Assembly: GCF_900636965.1 (NCBI RefSeq)
Contig: NZ_LR134331.1
Coordinates: 2,232,001-2,296,000 of the forward strand
Direction: 5' to 3'
Length of the DNA: 64,000 nt
From: Lacticaseibacillus rhamnosus
GTDB taxonomy: Bacteria; Bacillota; Bacilli; Lactobacillales; Lactobacillaceae
Shown: positions 56,009 to 64,000 of the stretch, piece by piece
How positions within the stretch are numbered: position 1 is the stretch's first letter
Layout: every line of letters begins with the position of its first letter
The notes under the pieces: generated by a model
Told to the model about the DNA's origin: nothing
The model's input: the letters and a program-made list of their open reading frames with translations, nothing else
The model's database searches: none
Program-made: the position numbers and the translations under genes

Positions 56009-56370
56009 GCAGGTTCCTCCTTTTCATTTAGCCAGGTATGCAGCGTGGCAAGACTGATACCGAGACTCTGTGCCTCAACCACCAACGCATCAAATTTAGG
56101 GCGAAAGGTTGCCACTGCTGCTGCGTTGGCATGTTTCAACGGTTCGGCAATAAACGAGCCACGTCCCGGTTCAACAAAGATAACCCCGTCAGCTTCAAGC
56201 TGCTTGTACGCCTTCGCGACCGTGTTAGGATTTAGCTGTTCTTGCTTCGCCATTTCCCGTACGGACGGTAATTTGTCACCTGGCTGCATGATGCCTTGAA
56301 CGACTCTGGCTTTAATTTGGAGCACCAGTCGTTCATAGTAAGCCAAGTGAGCATAAGACTCAGTCGCCAT
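56005..56370 (-). CDS. GntR family regulator, YtrA subfamily
   Basis: A 121-residue protein with a winged helix at residues 8-80 (YERLVLQIKARVVQGIMQPGDKLPSVREMAK) and a short C-terminal tail. First gene of the exporter operon; likely autoregulator. AAAGGAGG precedes the ATG. It is shorter than, and only moderately similar to, the 1738-2133 regulator. Confidence 0.87.
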   Translation of the reverse strand: MATESYAHLAYYERLVLQIKARVVQGIMQPGDKLPSVREMAKQEQLNPNTVAKAYKQLEADGVIFVEPGRGSFIAEPLKHANAAAVATFRPKFDALVVEAQSLGISLATLHTWLNEKEEPA

Positions 56371-56480
56371 GACCGCGCCTCCTTTCGTATTATGTGTACT
56401 ATTATACGCAGTACACTAAAAAGTGCAATATAAAAACGCCGCTTGCCTGCTAAAGGTAAACGACGCCATTATGGTCTTAT

Positions 56481-57134
56481 TCAGGCTTCTGGTTCGTTGA
56501 GCGTTGGCCCATAATGTTCCAGGAAGTAAATCAATGTTTGCAACTCGGTGGCTAAATCCACATTCTGCACGCGAACATAACTCGGTACCGAAATCCGAAT
56601 CGGGGTAAAATTCATGATCCCTTTGATACCTGCTTTAACCAAATCATCGGTAATGTGCTGAGCAGCATCAATTGGCACCGTCAAGATCACAATTTCAATT
56701 TGCTGATCTTTAATCTGTTTAATCATTTCATCCATCGGGTAAATCGGAACGCCGCTTTGAATCGTTCCAGCGAGCTTAGGATTAATGTCAAAACCGGCGC
56801 TGATCCGGATGTTGTTTGCCTGTCGAAAATTATAATTCAACAACGCATGCCCCAGGTTGCCGACCCCGACTAAACCGACATTGGTAAGTCGATCCTGATT
56901 CAGAATCTTTTTGAAGAAATTGAGCAAATCCTTCACATCATAACCATAACCGCGTTTGCCGAGTGCACCGAAATAGGAAAAATCACGTCGAATCGTCGCC
57001 GAGTCAACCTTTACCGCGTCCGACAGTTCAGTTGAACTGATCTTGGTTGTCCCGGAATTAGCCAAGAAATTCAAGTATCGGTAGTACACGGGTAGGCGTT
57101 TCGCCGTTGCTTTGGGGATGATCGTTTCCGCCAT
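56481..57134 (-). CDS. rex: Redox-sensing transcriptional repressor Rex
   Basis: A 217-residue protein. The N-terminal winged helix (about 1-80) contains [24 protein letters not shown]. The Rossmann NADH-binding domain follows with [10 protein letters not shown]. The C-terminal swapped helix is the YFLEHYGP stretch. Rex leaves DNA when NADH/NAD+ rises, de-repressing fermentation and respiration genes such as cyd. ATG 57134 follows AGGAGG; upstream in-frame Met codons lack sites. The nearby ABC-F and tsa genes match the B. subtilis neighbourhood. Confidence 0.96.
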   Translation of the reverse strand: MAETIIPKATAKRLPVYYRYLNFLANSGTTKISSTELSDAVKVDSATIRRDFSYFGALGKRGYGYDVKDLLNFFKKILNQDRLTNVGLVGVGNLGHALLNYNFRQANNIRISAGFDINPKLAGTIQSGVPIYPMDEMIKQIKDQQIEIVILTVPIDAAQHITDDLVKAGIKGIMNFTPIRISVPSYVRVQNVDLATELQTLIYFLEHYGPTLNEPEA

Positions 57135-57352
57135 GTAAGCAAGCCTCCTGTAGAAGTATTCCCATGCAGAACATGTGAACTGTCCAACATAGTATCTTCT
57201 GCTTATATTAGCTGGTTTATGGCCTGAACGCAAGCGGATACATCTTCACAAGCAGATTTTGCCAGCTAAATGTATCGGCGGGGAATGCGCGCCCATGAAC
57301 GAAACTATGTTATATTAGGTCTTAACGATTAATTGTGAAAGAAGGTATTCCT

Positions 57353-59305
57353 GTGATCATTTTGCAGGCACAACAAGTTGGCCGCAGCTTCAACGGCAAT
57401 GAATTATTTGCCAACGTGAACCTGGAGATCCAAGACGGCGCCCGCATCGGCCTTGTTGGTCCCAATGGCATTGGCAAAACAACGCTGCTGGAAATCCTGA
57501 CCGGTATTGCTCCCCCGGACGCCGGTCAGGTCACCACCATGAAGAATCTATCAATTGGGTATTTAGCTCAAAACTCCGGGCTTGATTCCGACAAAACGAT
57601 TTTCAAAGAAATGCTGACCGTCTTTGCTCCGCTTCAAGCGATGGCGCGTCAAATCCATGATTTAGAGGCCAAACTTGGCGATCCTAAACTGATTGCCGAT
57701 CAAGCTGCTTTTGCGGCCACTATGAAACAATACGATCAACTGCAGCATGACTTTAATGAACAAAACGGTTATGGCTACGAGGCCGAAATCCGTTCGGTTC
57801 TACACGGCTTTCAGTTCGGTGAAGACACCTATGATAAACCCGTGGGTACTTTGTCCGGTGGTGAACGCTCACGGCTAGCATTGGCCAAACTGCTGCTGGA
57901 AAAACATGACTTGATTATCCTTGACGAGCCTACGAATCATCTCGACATCGAAACGCTGAGCTGGCTTGAAGGTTATCTCAAAACATACCCCGGTGCGATC
58001 TTAACGGTCAGTCATGATCAATATTTTCTTGACCACGTTGTCACGGAAATCTATGAACTGGATCATCACCACGCAACCCATTACAAAACCAACTACAGCG
58101 GCTATCTCAAGCAAAAAGCCGAACGCCAGGCCCAAGCGTGGAAAGCCTATAACAAGCAACAAGAAGAAATCGCCAAACTACAGGATTTTGTCGATAAAAA
58201 CATTGTCCGCGCCAGCACCACCAAACAGGCACAGGCACGCCGAAAACAATTGGAAAAAATGGACGTGCTGGAAAAACCGACCGGCGATGATAAAACCGTC
58301 CATTTTAATTTCACGCCTAATCGACCAAGCGGTAATGAGGTCCTCAAGGTTAATCAGGCAACAGTCGGTTATGAAGCCGATCATCCAATGGCAGGTCCCA
58401 TCGATTTTCAGGTTAACAAATACGATCGCATCGCCATTATCGGTCCGAATGGGGTCGGCAAATCAACTTTACTTAAGAGCATCTTGGGAAAAATACCGTT
58501 CTTAGCCGGCACTGCCAAGTTTGGCGCCAATGTCGATGTTGGTTATTACGATCAGGAAATTCAACAACTCAATCCCAAAAATACCGTCATTGACGAGATC
58601 TGGGATGATCATCCGATGATGCCGGAAAAGGATGTACGCGCTGTCCTTGCTGCCTTCTTATTCGGTGCCGATGATATTCAAAAACCAGTGAGCGCGTTAT
58701 CCGGCGGGCAAAAAGCGCGGCTGGAATTAACCAAGTTAGCGCTGAAACACGATAATTTTCTCGTTCTGGATGAACCGACGAACCACTTGGATATTAACAG
58801 CAAAGAAGTGCTTGAGCAGTCATTAAAAGACTTCAACGGTACGGTCTTGTTTGTTTCCCATGACCGTTACTTCATCAATGAACTAGCAACCAACGTTATC
58901 GCCATCGCCCCTACCGGCAGTACCACGTATCTTGGCAACTGGGACTACTACCAGGAAAAGCTGGCCGAAACCAAAGCCCAGGCCGAAGCAGCAGCGGCTG
59001 AGTCCCCAATGACCAAATCGGAAACGACCGGTGCCACTTCTTATCAGCAGTCCAAAGAAGATGCTCGAGCAGCACGCAAATTGCAGCGTGAAGTCGCGGA
59101 TCTGGAAACCAAATTGCAAACATTGGAACAACAAGCAACCGCCATTCAAAAGCAAATGACCGCGCCAGATGTTTTAACCGATTATGTTAAAATGCAAAAA
59201 TTGCAAACCAAACTTGATGCGGTTCAACAGGAAACCAAAACGACCGAGGATGCATGGGAAGAAAAAAGCATTCAACTTGAAACGATGCAAAATGAGTCTA
59301 CCTAA
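57353..59305 (+). CDS. ABC-F ATPase, YdiF-like
   Basis: A 650-residue soluble protein with two ATPase domains. The first has GPNGIGKTT, LSGGERSR and IILDEPTNHLD, the second GPNGVGKST, LSGGQKAR and LVLDEPTNHLD. A linker of about 80 residues (interdomain arm rich in K, Q and E) and a C-terminal coiled coil (about 570-650) are typical of ABC-F ribosome-acting factors. No membrane domain, so it is a translation factor, not a transporter. GTG 57353 is preferred, 7 bases after AAAGAAGG. Its position next to rex and tsaD matches B. subtilis ydiF. Confidence 0.92.
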   Translation: MIILQAQQVGRSFNGNELFANVNLEIQDGARIGLVGPNGIGKTTLLEILTGIAPPDAGQVTTMKNLSIGYLAQNSGLDSDKTIFKEMLTVFAPLQAMARQIHDLEAKLGDPKLIADQAAFAATMKQYDQLQHDFNEQNGYGYEAEIRSVLHGFQFGEDTYDKPVGTLSGGERSRLALAKLLLEKHDLIILDEPTNHLDIETLSWLEGYLKTYPGAILTVSHDQYFLDHVVTEIYELDHHHATHYKTNYSGYLKQKAERQAQAWKAYNKQQEEIAKLQDFVDKNIVRASTTKQAQARRKQLEKMDVLEKPTGDDKTVHFNFTPNRPSGNEVLKVNQATVGYEADHPMAGPIDFQVNKYDRIAIIGPNGVGKSTLLKSILGKIPFLAGTAKFGANVDVGYYDQEIQQLNPKNTVIDEIWDDHPMMPEKDVRAVLAAFLFGADDIQKPVSALSGGQKARLELTKLALKHDNFLVLDEPTNHLDINSKEVLEQSLKDFNGTVLFVSHDRYFINELATNVIAIAPTGSTTYLGNWDYYQEKLAETKAQAEAAAAESPMTKSETTGATSYQQSKEDARAARKLQREVADLETKLQTLEQQATAIQKQMTAPDVLTDYVKMQKLQTKLDAVQQETKTTEDAWEEKSIQLETMQNEST

Positions 59306-59357
59306 CCCTTTTCGTTTTGATAAAAGTTTGCCGTTGACTGTCAGATGACAAGAATAT

Positions 59358-59409
59358 AAAAGAACTGGTTCCAACAACAAATGCTGCTGTTAGAACCAGT
59401 TCTTTTTTT
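59358..59409. terminator. Bidirectional terminator
   Basis: AAAAGAACTGGTTC pairs with GAACCAGTTCTTTT around a loop with extra ACA/TGT pairing. Confidence 0.92.
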
Positions 59410-59430
59410 GCACGCTAATTGGTGGGATGT

Positions 59431-59757
59431 TTAAACCTTTTGATCGAGTAGTCCCAATGCCTGGCGTAAAACTTTTTCGCCATCCATCATCCCATAGGCT
59501 TTCATGTCGATTACCGCCATTGGAATCTTTTTCTCGTCAGCCTTGGCTTTAAACTGGCTTTCCATAAACCGGACTTGCGGGCCGAGCATGAGGACCGAAA
59601 CTGGCTCTGAGGCGAGCTTGTTGTCCGCATCGGCAGCTGCAGTTGCAAAAACATCGACGTCAATACCATCTGCAGCCGCCGCTTTTTTCATTCGTTGTAC
59701 CAGCATTGAGGTTGACATACCAGCGGAGCAAACTAACATGATCGTTTTTTGAGCCAT
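59431..59757 (-). CDS. Orphan PTS IIB, lactose/cellobiose family
   Basis: A 108-residue cytoplasmic protein. The phosphocysteine loop is LVCSAGMSTSMLV (Cys10), and the ending (GMMDGEKVLRQAL) is that of CelA/ChbB-type IIB proteins. IIA and IIC genes are absent from the neighbourhood. ATG 59757 has AAAGG 9 bases upstream. It lies behind tsaD with a gap of about 97 bases. It may feed a distant IIC or serve regulation. The protein is complete, so it is not an obvious remnant. Confidence 0.9.
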   Translation of the reverse strand: MAQKTIMLVCSAGMSTSMLVQRMKKAAAADGIDVDVFATAAADADNKLASEPVSVLMLGPQVRFMESQFKAKADEKKIPMAVIDMKAYGMMDGEKVLRQALGLLDQKV

Positions 59758-59854
59758 GGGAATCATCCTTTCGTTAACAACCTTATCAATAAGTTAAGTC
59801 TAACCAAAACAGTTAGACAACGTCAATAAAATTGCTGTCGCGGGTGACGATTAC

Positions 59855-60877
59855 TTACGCATGGGCAAAACTCAGGCCGGGATCGGCATTTAAATCTTCA
59901 GAAGCGAGATGCCGTTTTGCCAGTTCAATATGAGCTGCAGCCCCAATCATGGCACCATTGTCACCGGTCAGGCGCAATGGCGGCACAATGACATCGACAT
60001 CGGGAAAATGAACGGCCAAGGTCTCATTCATCGCTTCTTTCAGCCCTTGATTAGCGGCAACGCCCCCGGCAATCACGAGCTGTTTAACCGGATATTCGGT
60101 CAGCGCTTTTTGGGTTTTGTGAACCAACACGTCCACCACTGCCGCTTGAAAACTCGCAGCCAGATCTTCACGGCTGAGTGTTTCCCCAATTTGATCGGCA
60201 TGATGCACCGTATTAATGACAGCTGACTTCAAACCACTGAAGCTAAAATCGAGATTGTCTTCTTTATCCATGGCTCGCGGAAAATGAAAGGTATCATGAC
60301 CAAGATGGGCCAAGCGATCGACTTCTTTTCCGGCGGGGTAAGGGATACCCAATATCCGGCCGACTTTGTCATACGCTTCACCGGCCGCATCATCACGGGT
60401 ATCACCGATGATTTCAAATTCACCGGCAGCGCGCATATAGACCAGTTCCGTGTGCCCGCCGGAAACCGCTAATGCCAACAATGGATAGACCAATGGCTTA
60501 ACAAATCTAGCTGCATAAATATGGCCTGCCATATGATTGACCGGAATAAGCGGTAAGTGATGGGCATACGCAATGGTTTTGGCAGCCGTTACCCCGATCA
60601 ACAAGGCACCTACCAGTCCGGGTCCATACGTCACGGCAACTGCGGTCAGGTCAGTATAAGTCACACCTGCTTCTTTTAACGCCGCATCGGTCACCAACGT
60701 AATCTGTTCCACATGGTGACGACTGGCAACTTCCGGTACAACGCCGCCAAACCGCTGATGACTCTTGATTTGCGTGGCGATAATGTTCGATAGGATTTTG
60801 GTCCCATTTTCGACAACGGCCACGCTGGTTTCATCGCAGCTGCTTTCGAATGCTAAAATTAATTCTCTTGCTGCCAC
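59855..60877 (-). CDS. tsaD: tRNA threonylcarbamoyladenosine synthase subunit TsaD
   Basis: A 340-residue ASKHA-fold protein with [13 protein letters not shown] near the N-terminus and the metal-binding HMAGH motif near residues 111-115. It transfers threonylcarbamoyl to A37 of ANN-decoding tRNAs, with TsaB. The start is GTG 60877, 6 bases after AGAGGAG. Third gene of tsaB-rimI-tsaD. Confidence 0.97.
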   Translation of the reverse strand: MAARELILAFESSCDETSVAVVENGTKILSNIIATQIKSHQRFGGVVPEVASRHHVEQITLVTDAALKEAGVTYTDLTAVAVTYGPGLVGALLIGVTAAKTIAYAHHLPLIPVNHMAGHIYAARFVKPLVYPLLALAVSGGHTELVYMRAAGEFEIIGDTRDDAAGEAYDKVGRILGIPYPAGKEVDRLAHLGHDTFHFPRAMDKEDNLDFSFSGLKSAVINTVHHADQIGETLSREDLAASFQAAVVDVLVHKTQKALTEYPVKQLVIAGGVAANQGLKEAMNETLAVHFPDVDVIVPPLRLTGDNGAMIGAAAHIELAKRHLASEDLNADPGLSFAHA

Positions 60878-60912
60878 ATTATTCTCCTCTACAATCACGA
60901 TGATCGCCGAAA

Positions 60913-61446
60913 TTACGGCAATTCCCGATACATATCCAGCGCATCATCATGGTTGCTGACATAATAGCCTTTTTTAATTCTTCCATCTTGAAAACCTAAC
61001 GAGTGGTATAACCGTTTGGCAATCTCGTTATTGGTTCTAACCTCGAGTGTGATCTTTTGACTGCCGTAATCAATTGCACGGCCAATCATGAATTGCATTA
61101 AAAAGCGACCCAGCCCCATATGCTGGTAAGCTGGATCAACGGCAATATTCGTCACGTGCGCCTCGTTCATGGTAAACCATGTACCAATTAACGCCACCAT
61201 CTGACCGGCATCTTCAACGGCGAGGTACAACGAATGCCGTACCTTGCGCAGTTCAGAGAAGAAAGCATAACGATCCCACGGCGTATCATGATAAATTCGA
61301 CGCTCGATGGCCAGCGCTGCGTCAACGTCCGCTTCCGTCATTCGGCGCAACAGATATTCTTTATTGCGAACATTGATCGTCCGCGGTTTAAATTGCAATT
61401 CATCAGGCGTCGTGCGTTCAAACCACGACCTAAACTTTCTCAACAT
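60913..61446 (-). CDS. rimI: Ribosomal protein alanine N-acetyltransferase RimI-like
   Basis: A GNAT-fold protein of 177 residues from ATG 61446 (an upstream ATG 61455 is only 4 bases after AAAGGA). The acetyl-CoA motif is [11 protein letters not shown], preceded by NIAVDPAY, and the C-terminal [17 protein letters not shown] completes the fold. RimI acetylates the N-terminus of ribosomal protein S18. Its start lies inside the last codons of tsaB. Confidence 0.93.
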   Translation of the reverse strand: MLRKFRSWFERTTPDELQFKPRTINVRNKEYLLRRMTEADVDAALAIERRIYHDTPWDRYAFFSELRKVRHSLYLAVEDAGQMVALIGTWFTMNEAHVTNIAVDPAYQHMGLGRFLMQFMIGRAIDYGSQKITLEVRTNNEIAKRLYHSLGFQDGRIKKGYYVSNHDDALDMYRELP

Positions 61447-62152
61447 AAACATCATGTCCTTTGCCGGGATGCGCCTTAAGCCAGTTGTTTTCGGCTTCTG
61501 TTAAGCGTAAATAGCGCGGTACAAAGTCATAAACCGAAACCGGTGGCAAGTCTTTGCCAAGCTGTCCTAGTCGCAATGCTTGGGGCAAATTCAGCCAATC
61601 CGGGGCAAAATGTGCCAATCCGCCAAGTGCCTCAATAATCTGACTCCGAAACATGCCAGCATCTACGCCAACAAAAATGACTGGCTGGTGCAAGGTCGAT
61701 AACTCCGTGAGCAGCAGCGTCAATGGAACATGTCGATCCGTCACCACATTCAGCAGTTTACCTTTGTCCCACTGATAAACCCCCGTGAACACATTATTCC
61801 GGCGCGCATTCATAATCGGCACAATCATCGCTTTAGTGGCACTGATGTTTGACGCTAAAACGGCCAAGCTGGAAACACCAACCAACGCAATGTTTAGGGT
61901 ATATGCCAGTGTTTTCCCAGTGGTGACCGCAATTCGAATACCGGTATAGGATCCCGGACCATCAGCAACGATAATCTTATCTAAATCTTCAGGTTGTAAG
62001 CCACTTGCAGCAACCAGTTCGTCAATGGTCGGCAGCAATTGTTCGCTGTGCGTTCGCTTGTGATTAATCGTTGTTTGCGCCAATAATCGATCATTATCCA
62101 ACACTGCAACCGACATCGCCTCATTTGAGGTATCAAGTGCTAATAATCGCAT
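61430..62152 (-). CDS. tsaB: tRNA threonylcarbamoyladenosine synthase accessory protein TsaB
   Basis: A 240-residue ASKHA-like protein with LALDTSNEAMSVAVL at the N-terminus and VADGPGSYTGIRIAVTTGK near residue 70. It is the non-catalytic partner of TsaD. ATG 62152 has GGAGGGAGG 7 bases upstream; a longer frame would add ten unsupported residues. Confidence 0.96.
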   Translation of the reverse strand: MRLLALDTSNEAMSVAVLDNDRLLAQTTINHKRTHSEQLLPTIDELVAASGLQPEDLDKIIVADGPGSYTGIRIAVTTGKTLAYTLNIALVGVSSLAVLASNISATKAMIVPIMNARRNNVFTGVYQWDKGKLLNVVTDRHVPLTLLLTELSTLHQPVIFVGVDAGMFRSQIIEALGGLAHFAPDWLNLPQALRLGQLGKDLPPVSVYDFVPRYLRLTEAENNWLKAHPGKGHDVYVEKV

Positions 62153-62334
62153 ATTTAAACCTCCCTCCGGCGATACAATCATGGCAATAGTTTATCACAA
62201 ATAGCCTCGAAGCGTGAGCATGTATATGCAGAGCTTAGAATATAGGTGCGTACTTTTAGTGCTATGATTGAGCAACCAATTGACCGCAAAACCATCACTT
62301 TTTGAAAGAGTAGCAGGGTTAGATTAAATCAACA

Positions 62335-62940
62335 TTAAATCCACGCTTGACCAGGATCAGGCAAAGCACCGTTTAAAGCCGCCAGCAAAAGAAGCACGCC
62401 ACCGACAATAAGCAGCACCTGTAACAAGATCTTAAGCCACAGACGTTGATGAATCACGCCTTCTGGAGTCCAATACAAGTCGGTTGCACTTTGAATTCCA
62501 GTGGCTTCATTCTCCGCTAACAAGCGATCGTGTAACCACTTCGCCAACCAAATCCAGGCCAAGCCGGCAACTATAACACTGATCATCACGACCCACAATG
62601 CCAGATCACGCGTCGTCAAATAATTCGTAGCCATCACATAAAGACGGCTAATAAACGGCAAATGGCGCAACTCGGTATAAAATTGGTTTCCAAGTGCCAC
62701 GGCAAACGCCAGCCCGCTGATCCAACTACCAATCAACCCAACTCGGCGAACCAGACGCGCACTCGCATCTTCGCGATACAAGTTACGAATATAAGTCTTC
62801 CGCCCGCTACGCACCTGATTCGGATACATCATTTTATGCGTTGTCAATTGCATCGCCACAATCTGCCGTTCCAACTGCAAGGCCCATAAACCGACTCCAG
62901 CCAAAGCCAGTGCAGTCAAACCTATCAACAAAAGATACAT
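62335..62940 (-). CDS. Hypothetical membrane protein, 201 residues
   Basis: Four hydrophobic segments (about 2-21, 68-88, 115-135 and 170-190). The N-terminal helix is followed by a basic loop (NQVRSGRKTYIRNLYRE) that should face the cytoplasm. The start at 62940 is supported by AAAGGGTG; longer in-frame starts lie in the palindromic repeat. No family recognised. Confidence 0.7.
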   Translation of the reverse strand: MYLLLIGLTALALAGVGLWALQLERQIVAMQLTTHKMMYPNQVRSGRKTYIRNLYREDASARLVRRVGLIGSWISGLAFAVALGNQFYTELRHLPFISRLYVMATNYLTTRDLALWVVMISVIVAGLAWIWLAKWLHDRLLAENEATGIQSATDLYWTPEGVIHQRLWLKILLQVLLIVGGVLLLLAALNGALPDPGQAWI

Positions 62941-62961
62941 AACCGGCACCCTTTCTGTATG

Positions 62962-63088
62962 GTGAGCGTGAGCAGGAGCGCTTAGCAATCGGAGTGTAAG
63001 CGGCCTTGGGCGTGATGGCCGAACTTTGGCCATTGCGACCAAGGTCCTTACACGCAGATTGCTGCGACTGCGAACGCGTTATGGTGAG
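62962..63088 (+). repeat. Palindromic repeat (126-bp family), array unit 1
   Basis: Outer arm GCAATC/GATTGC and inner stem CCTTGG/CCAAGG, both paired and different from the 28.3-kb units. Ends with the degenerate GCGACTGCGAACGCGTTATG. Confidence 0.9.
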
Positions 63089-63214
63089 CTGAGCGCGAGC
63101 CGGCGCGTTTAGAAACCGGAGTGTAAGCGGCCTGAGACGTGATGGCCCGCTCCTGGCCATTGCGACTCAGGTCCTTACACGCAGGTTTCTGCGCCGGGGA
63201 GCGCGTTATGGGCG
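63089..63214 (+). repeat. Palindromic repeat (126-bp family), array unit 2
   Basis: Outer arm GAAACC/GGTTTC and inner stem CCTGAG/CTCAGG, both paired and unlike unit 1. Standard ends GAGCGCGAGCCGGCGCG and GCGCCGGGGAGCGCG. Confidence 0.92.
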
Positions 63215-63297
63215 TAAAGGCGGACTTGTGGCCTCAGGCGTGATGGCCGGGCTTTGGCCATTGCGACCAAGGTCCTTACACCCAGCTTTCTGCGCCG
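63215..63297 (+). repeat. Palindromic repeat (126-bp family), truncated unit 3
   Basis: Lacks the left end. The inner left arm is CCTCAGGCG while the right arm is CGACCAAGG, so it is unpaired, a likely recombinant or decaying copy. Confidence 0.8.
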
Positions 63298-63387
63298 AGT
63301 AAATCCCCCGCCTAAACCTTTGATTGTCTATTCTAACAATTAACGGCCCCACTGACCAGTCAACCGCTCAACCACCTGCTCAACATC
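63298..63387. other. Short spacer between repeat array and folT terminator
   Basis: About 90 bases with no gene or signal that I can identify. Confidence 0.4.
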
Positions 63388-63443
63388 AAAAAAGCACCGA
63401 CCTTCTGCCATCTAATCATGGCCAGAAAATCAGTGCTGTTTTT
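63388..63443 (-). terminator. Terminator of folT
   Basis: On the minus strand, AAACAGCACTG pairs imperfectly with CGGTGCTTTTTT, with inner TTCTGGCCA/TGGCAGAA pairing, followed by a T-run. Confidence 0.75.
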
Positions 63444-63471
63444 AGCCGGTTTCAACAATCAACAATGTCAA

Positions 63472-63990
63472 TTAAAGATGTGGCCGAATCCGTTCAACAC
63501 TTTTTAGCGTTGCGTAGGACAGCGCCGTTTGAATTGGCAACATGACCACGTTTTTAATCGTGCGCGGCCAGATAATACCTTGCCATGGCGTGCCCATCAT
63601 GTTTAGCCACAGTGTCGTCAAAATAATATTACTAATCAACAACACTAAGCCAACCCCAAGCAATGTCCGAATAACCGAAACCTTCTTACCGTGGAAGAAC
63701 ATCCCGTAAATCATGGCTGCAATTGCTGCACTAAGCGTAAACCCAGGAAAGTTAGCGCCAGGATTAAAGATCATGATCGACAGCTGATCATTCAATGCTG
63801 CTGCGGCTGCTGCCATCCATGGTCCGAAATAATACCCCATTAAGATAGTGGCAAAAAAAGCAGGACTAATCTTCAACCACGGGGTGCCAAAAGAAAAACG
63901 GCTCAAAACAATCTGCATAGCCATCATCATGGCGAGATACACAATGTTTCGAGTGGAAAGCTTGGGACTACTAAACGATAAAACTTGCAT
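63472..63990 (-). CDS. folT: Folate ECF transporter S component, FolT
   Basis: A 172-residue membrane protein with about six helices. The N-terminal [20 protein letters not shown] and the [25 protein letters not shown] pattern are those of FolT; the AMMMA segment fits the AxxxA contact with EcfT. It binds folate and shares the ECF module encoded elsewhere. The start is probably ATG 63990, but the frame stays open to the window edge, so the ribosome site and any upstream part cannot be seen. Confidence 0.88.
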   Translation of the reverse strand: MQVLSFSSPKLSTRNIVYLAMMMAMQIVLSRFSFGTPWLKISPAFFATILMGYYFGPWMAAAAAALNDQLSIMIFNPGANFPGFTLSAAIAAMIYGMFFHGKKVSVIRTLLGVGLVLLISNIILTTLWLNMMGTPWQGIIWPRTIKNVVMLPIQTALSYATLKSVERIRPHL

Positions 63991-64000
63991 TAGCTGCAAT

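Noticed and set aside
62834-63160. Open frame of 108 codons running through the repeat array into the membrane protein gene
   Set aside because: It is created by GC-rich repeat sequence and its protein is low-complexity Arg/Pro/Ser; the repeat explains it.

Overview
The window looks like chromosomal DNA of a lactic acid bacterium of the Lacticaseibacillus casei/paracasei/rhamnosus group. This rests on moderate GC, Gram-positive ribosome binding sites, AT-rich sigma-A promoters, CIRCE control of groESL, a BglG/LicT antiterminated beta-glucoside operon, ECF S-components for biotin and folate, cytochrome bd without haem genes nearby, and the B. subtilis-like groESL / rex / ABC-F (ydiF) / tsaD-rimI-tsaB neighbourhood. 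I see no prophage, transposase, CRISPR array or rRNA operon. There is one tRNA (Asn).

Layout. 0-3.7 kb: two ABC-2 exporters around a YtrA-type GntR regulator. 3.7-4.5 kb: glucose-1-dehydrogenase-like SDR. 4.9-9.4 kb: licT-bglP-bgl operon with a RAT/terminator switch. 9.6-21 kb: a redox block, all on the minus strand, consisting of cydABDC, a double-FMN lipoprotein (PplA-like), a NusG-domain-II membrane protein (EetA-like) and a second CydDC-like ABC pair, each set apart by its own terminator. 21-26.6 kb: nucleoside salvage (pdp, add), small orphan genes, DMT permease and tag. 26.7-28.6 kb: uspA and an XRE regulator bounded by oppositely oriented palindromic repeat arrays. 28.7-38 kb: tyrosine phosphatase, queG, bioY, tRNA-Asn, methyltransferase, a secreted SH3b/3D protein with an Ala/Gln repeat linker, glutamine amidotransferase, PARG-like protein and a CorC-family membrane protein. 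37.8-41.7 kb: DUF915-like hydrolase, acyltransferase 3, MFS exporter plus DUF4811 partner. 41.8-46.9 kb: mutS-mutL-maf. 47.3-49.1 kb: KimA-type K+ importer. 50-52 kb: groESL. 52-54 kb: CPBP protein and LCP ligase. 54-56.4 kb: a second GntR-ABC module. 56.5-62.2 kb: rex, ABC-F, an orphan PTS IIB and the tsaD/rimI/tsaB operon. 62.3-64 kb: a membrane protein, a triple repeat array and folT at the edge.

How the genes work together. Rex senses NADH/NAD+ and is a plausible regulator of cyd. The cyd operon and the FMN lipoprotein/EetA-like pair form an electron-disposal block, with a strong cre suggesting that glucose represses the lipoprotein. bglP imports and phosphorylates beta-glucosides, the GH1 enzyme cleaves them, and LicT couples transcription to substrate.

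The most unusual structure is a family of about 126-bp palindromes (nine copies and one remnant). Their arm sequences differ between copies while staying complementary. They occur in tandem arrays, sit in opposite orientation around uspA/XRE, and one lies in the bglP leader. A different 155-bp palindromic element lies next to kimA.
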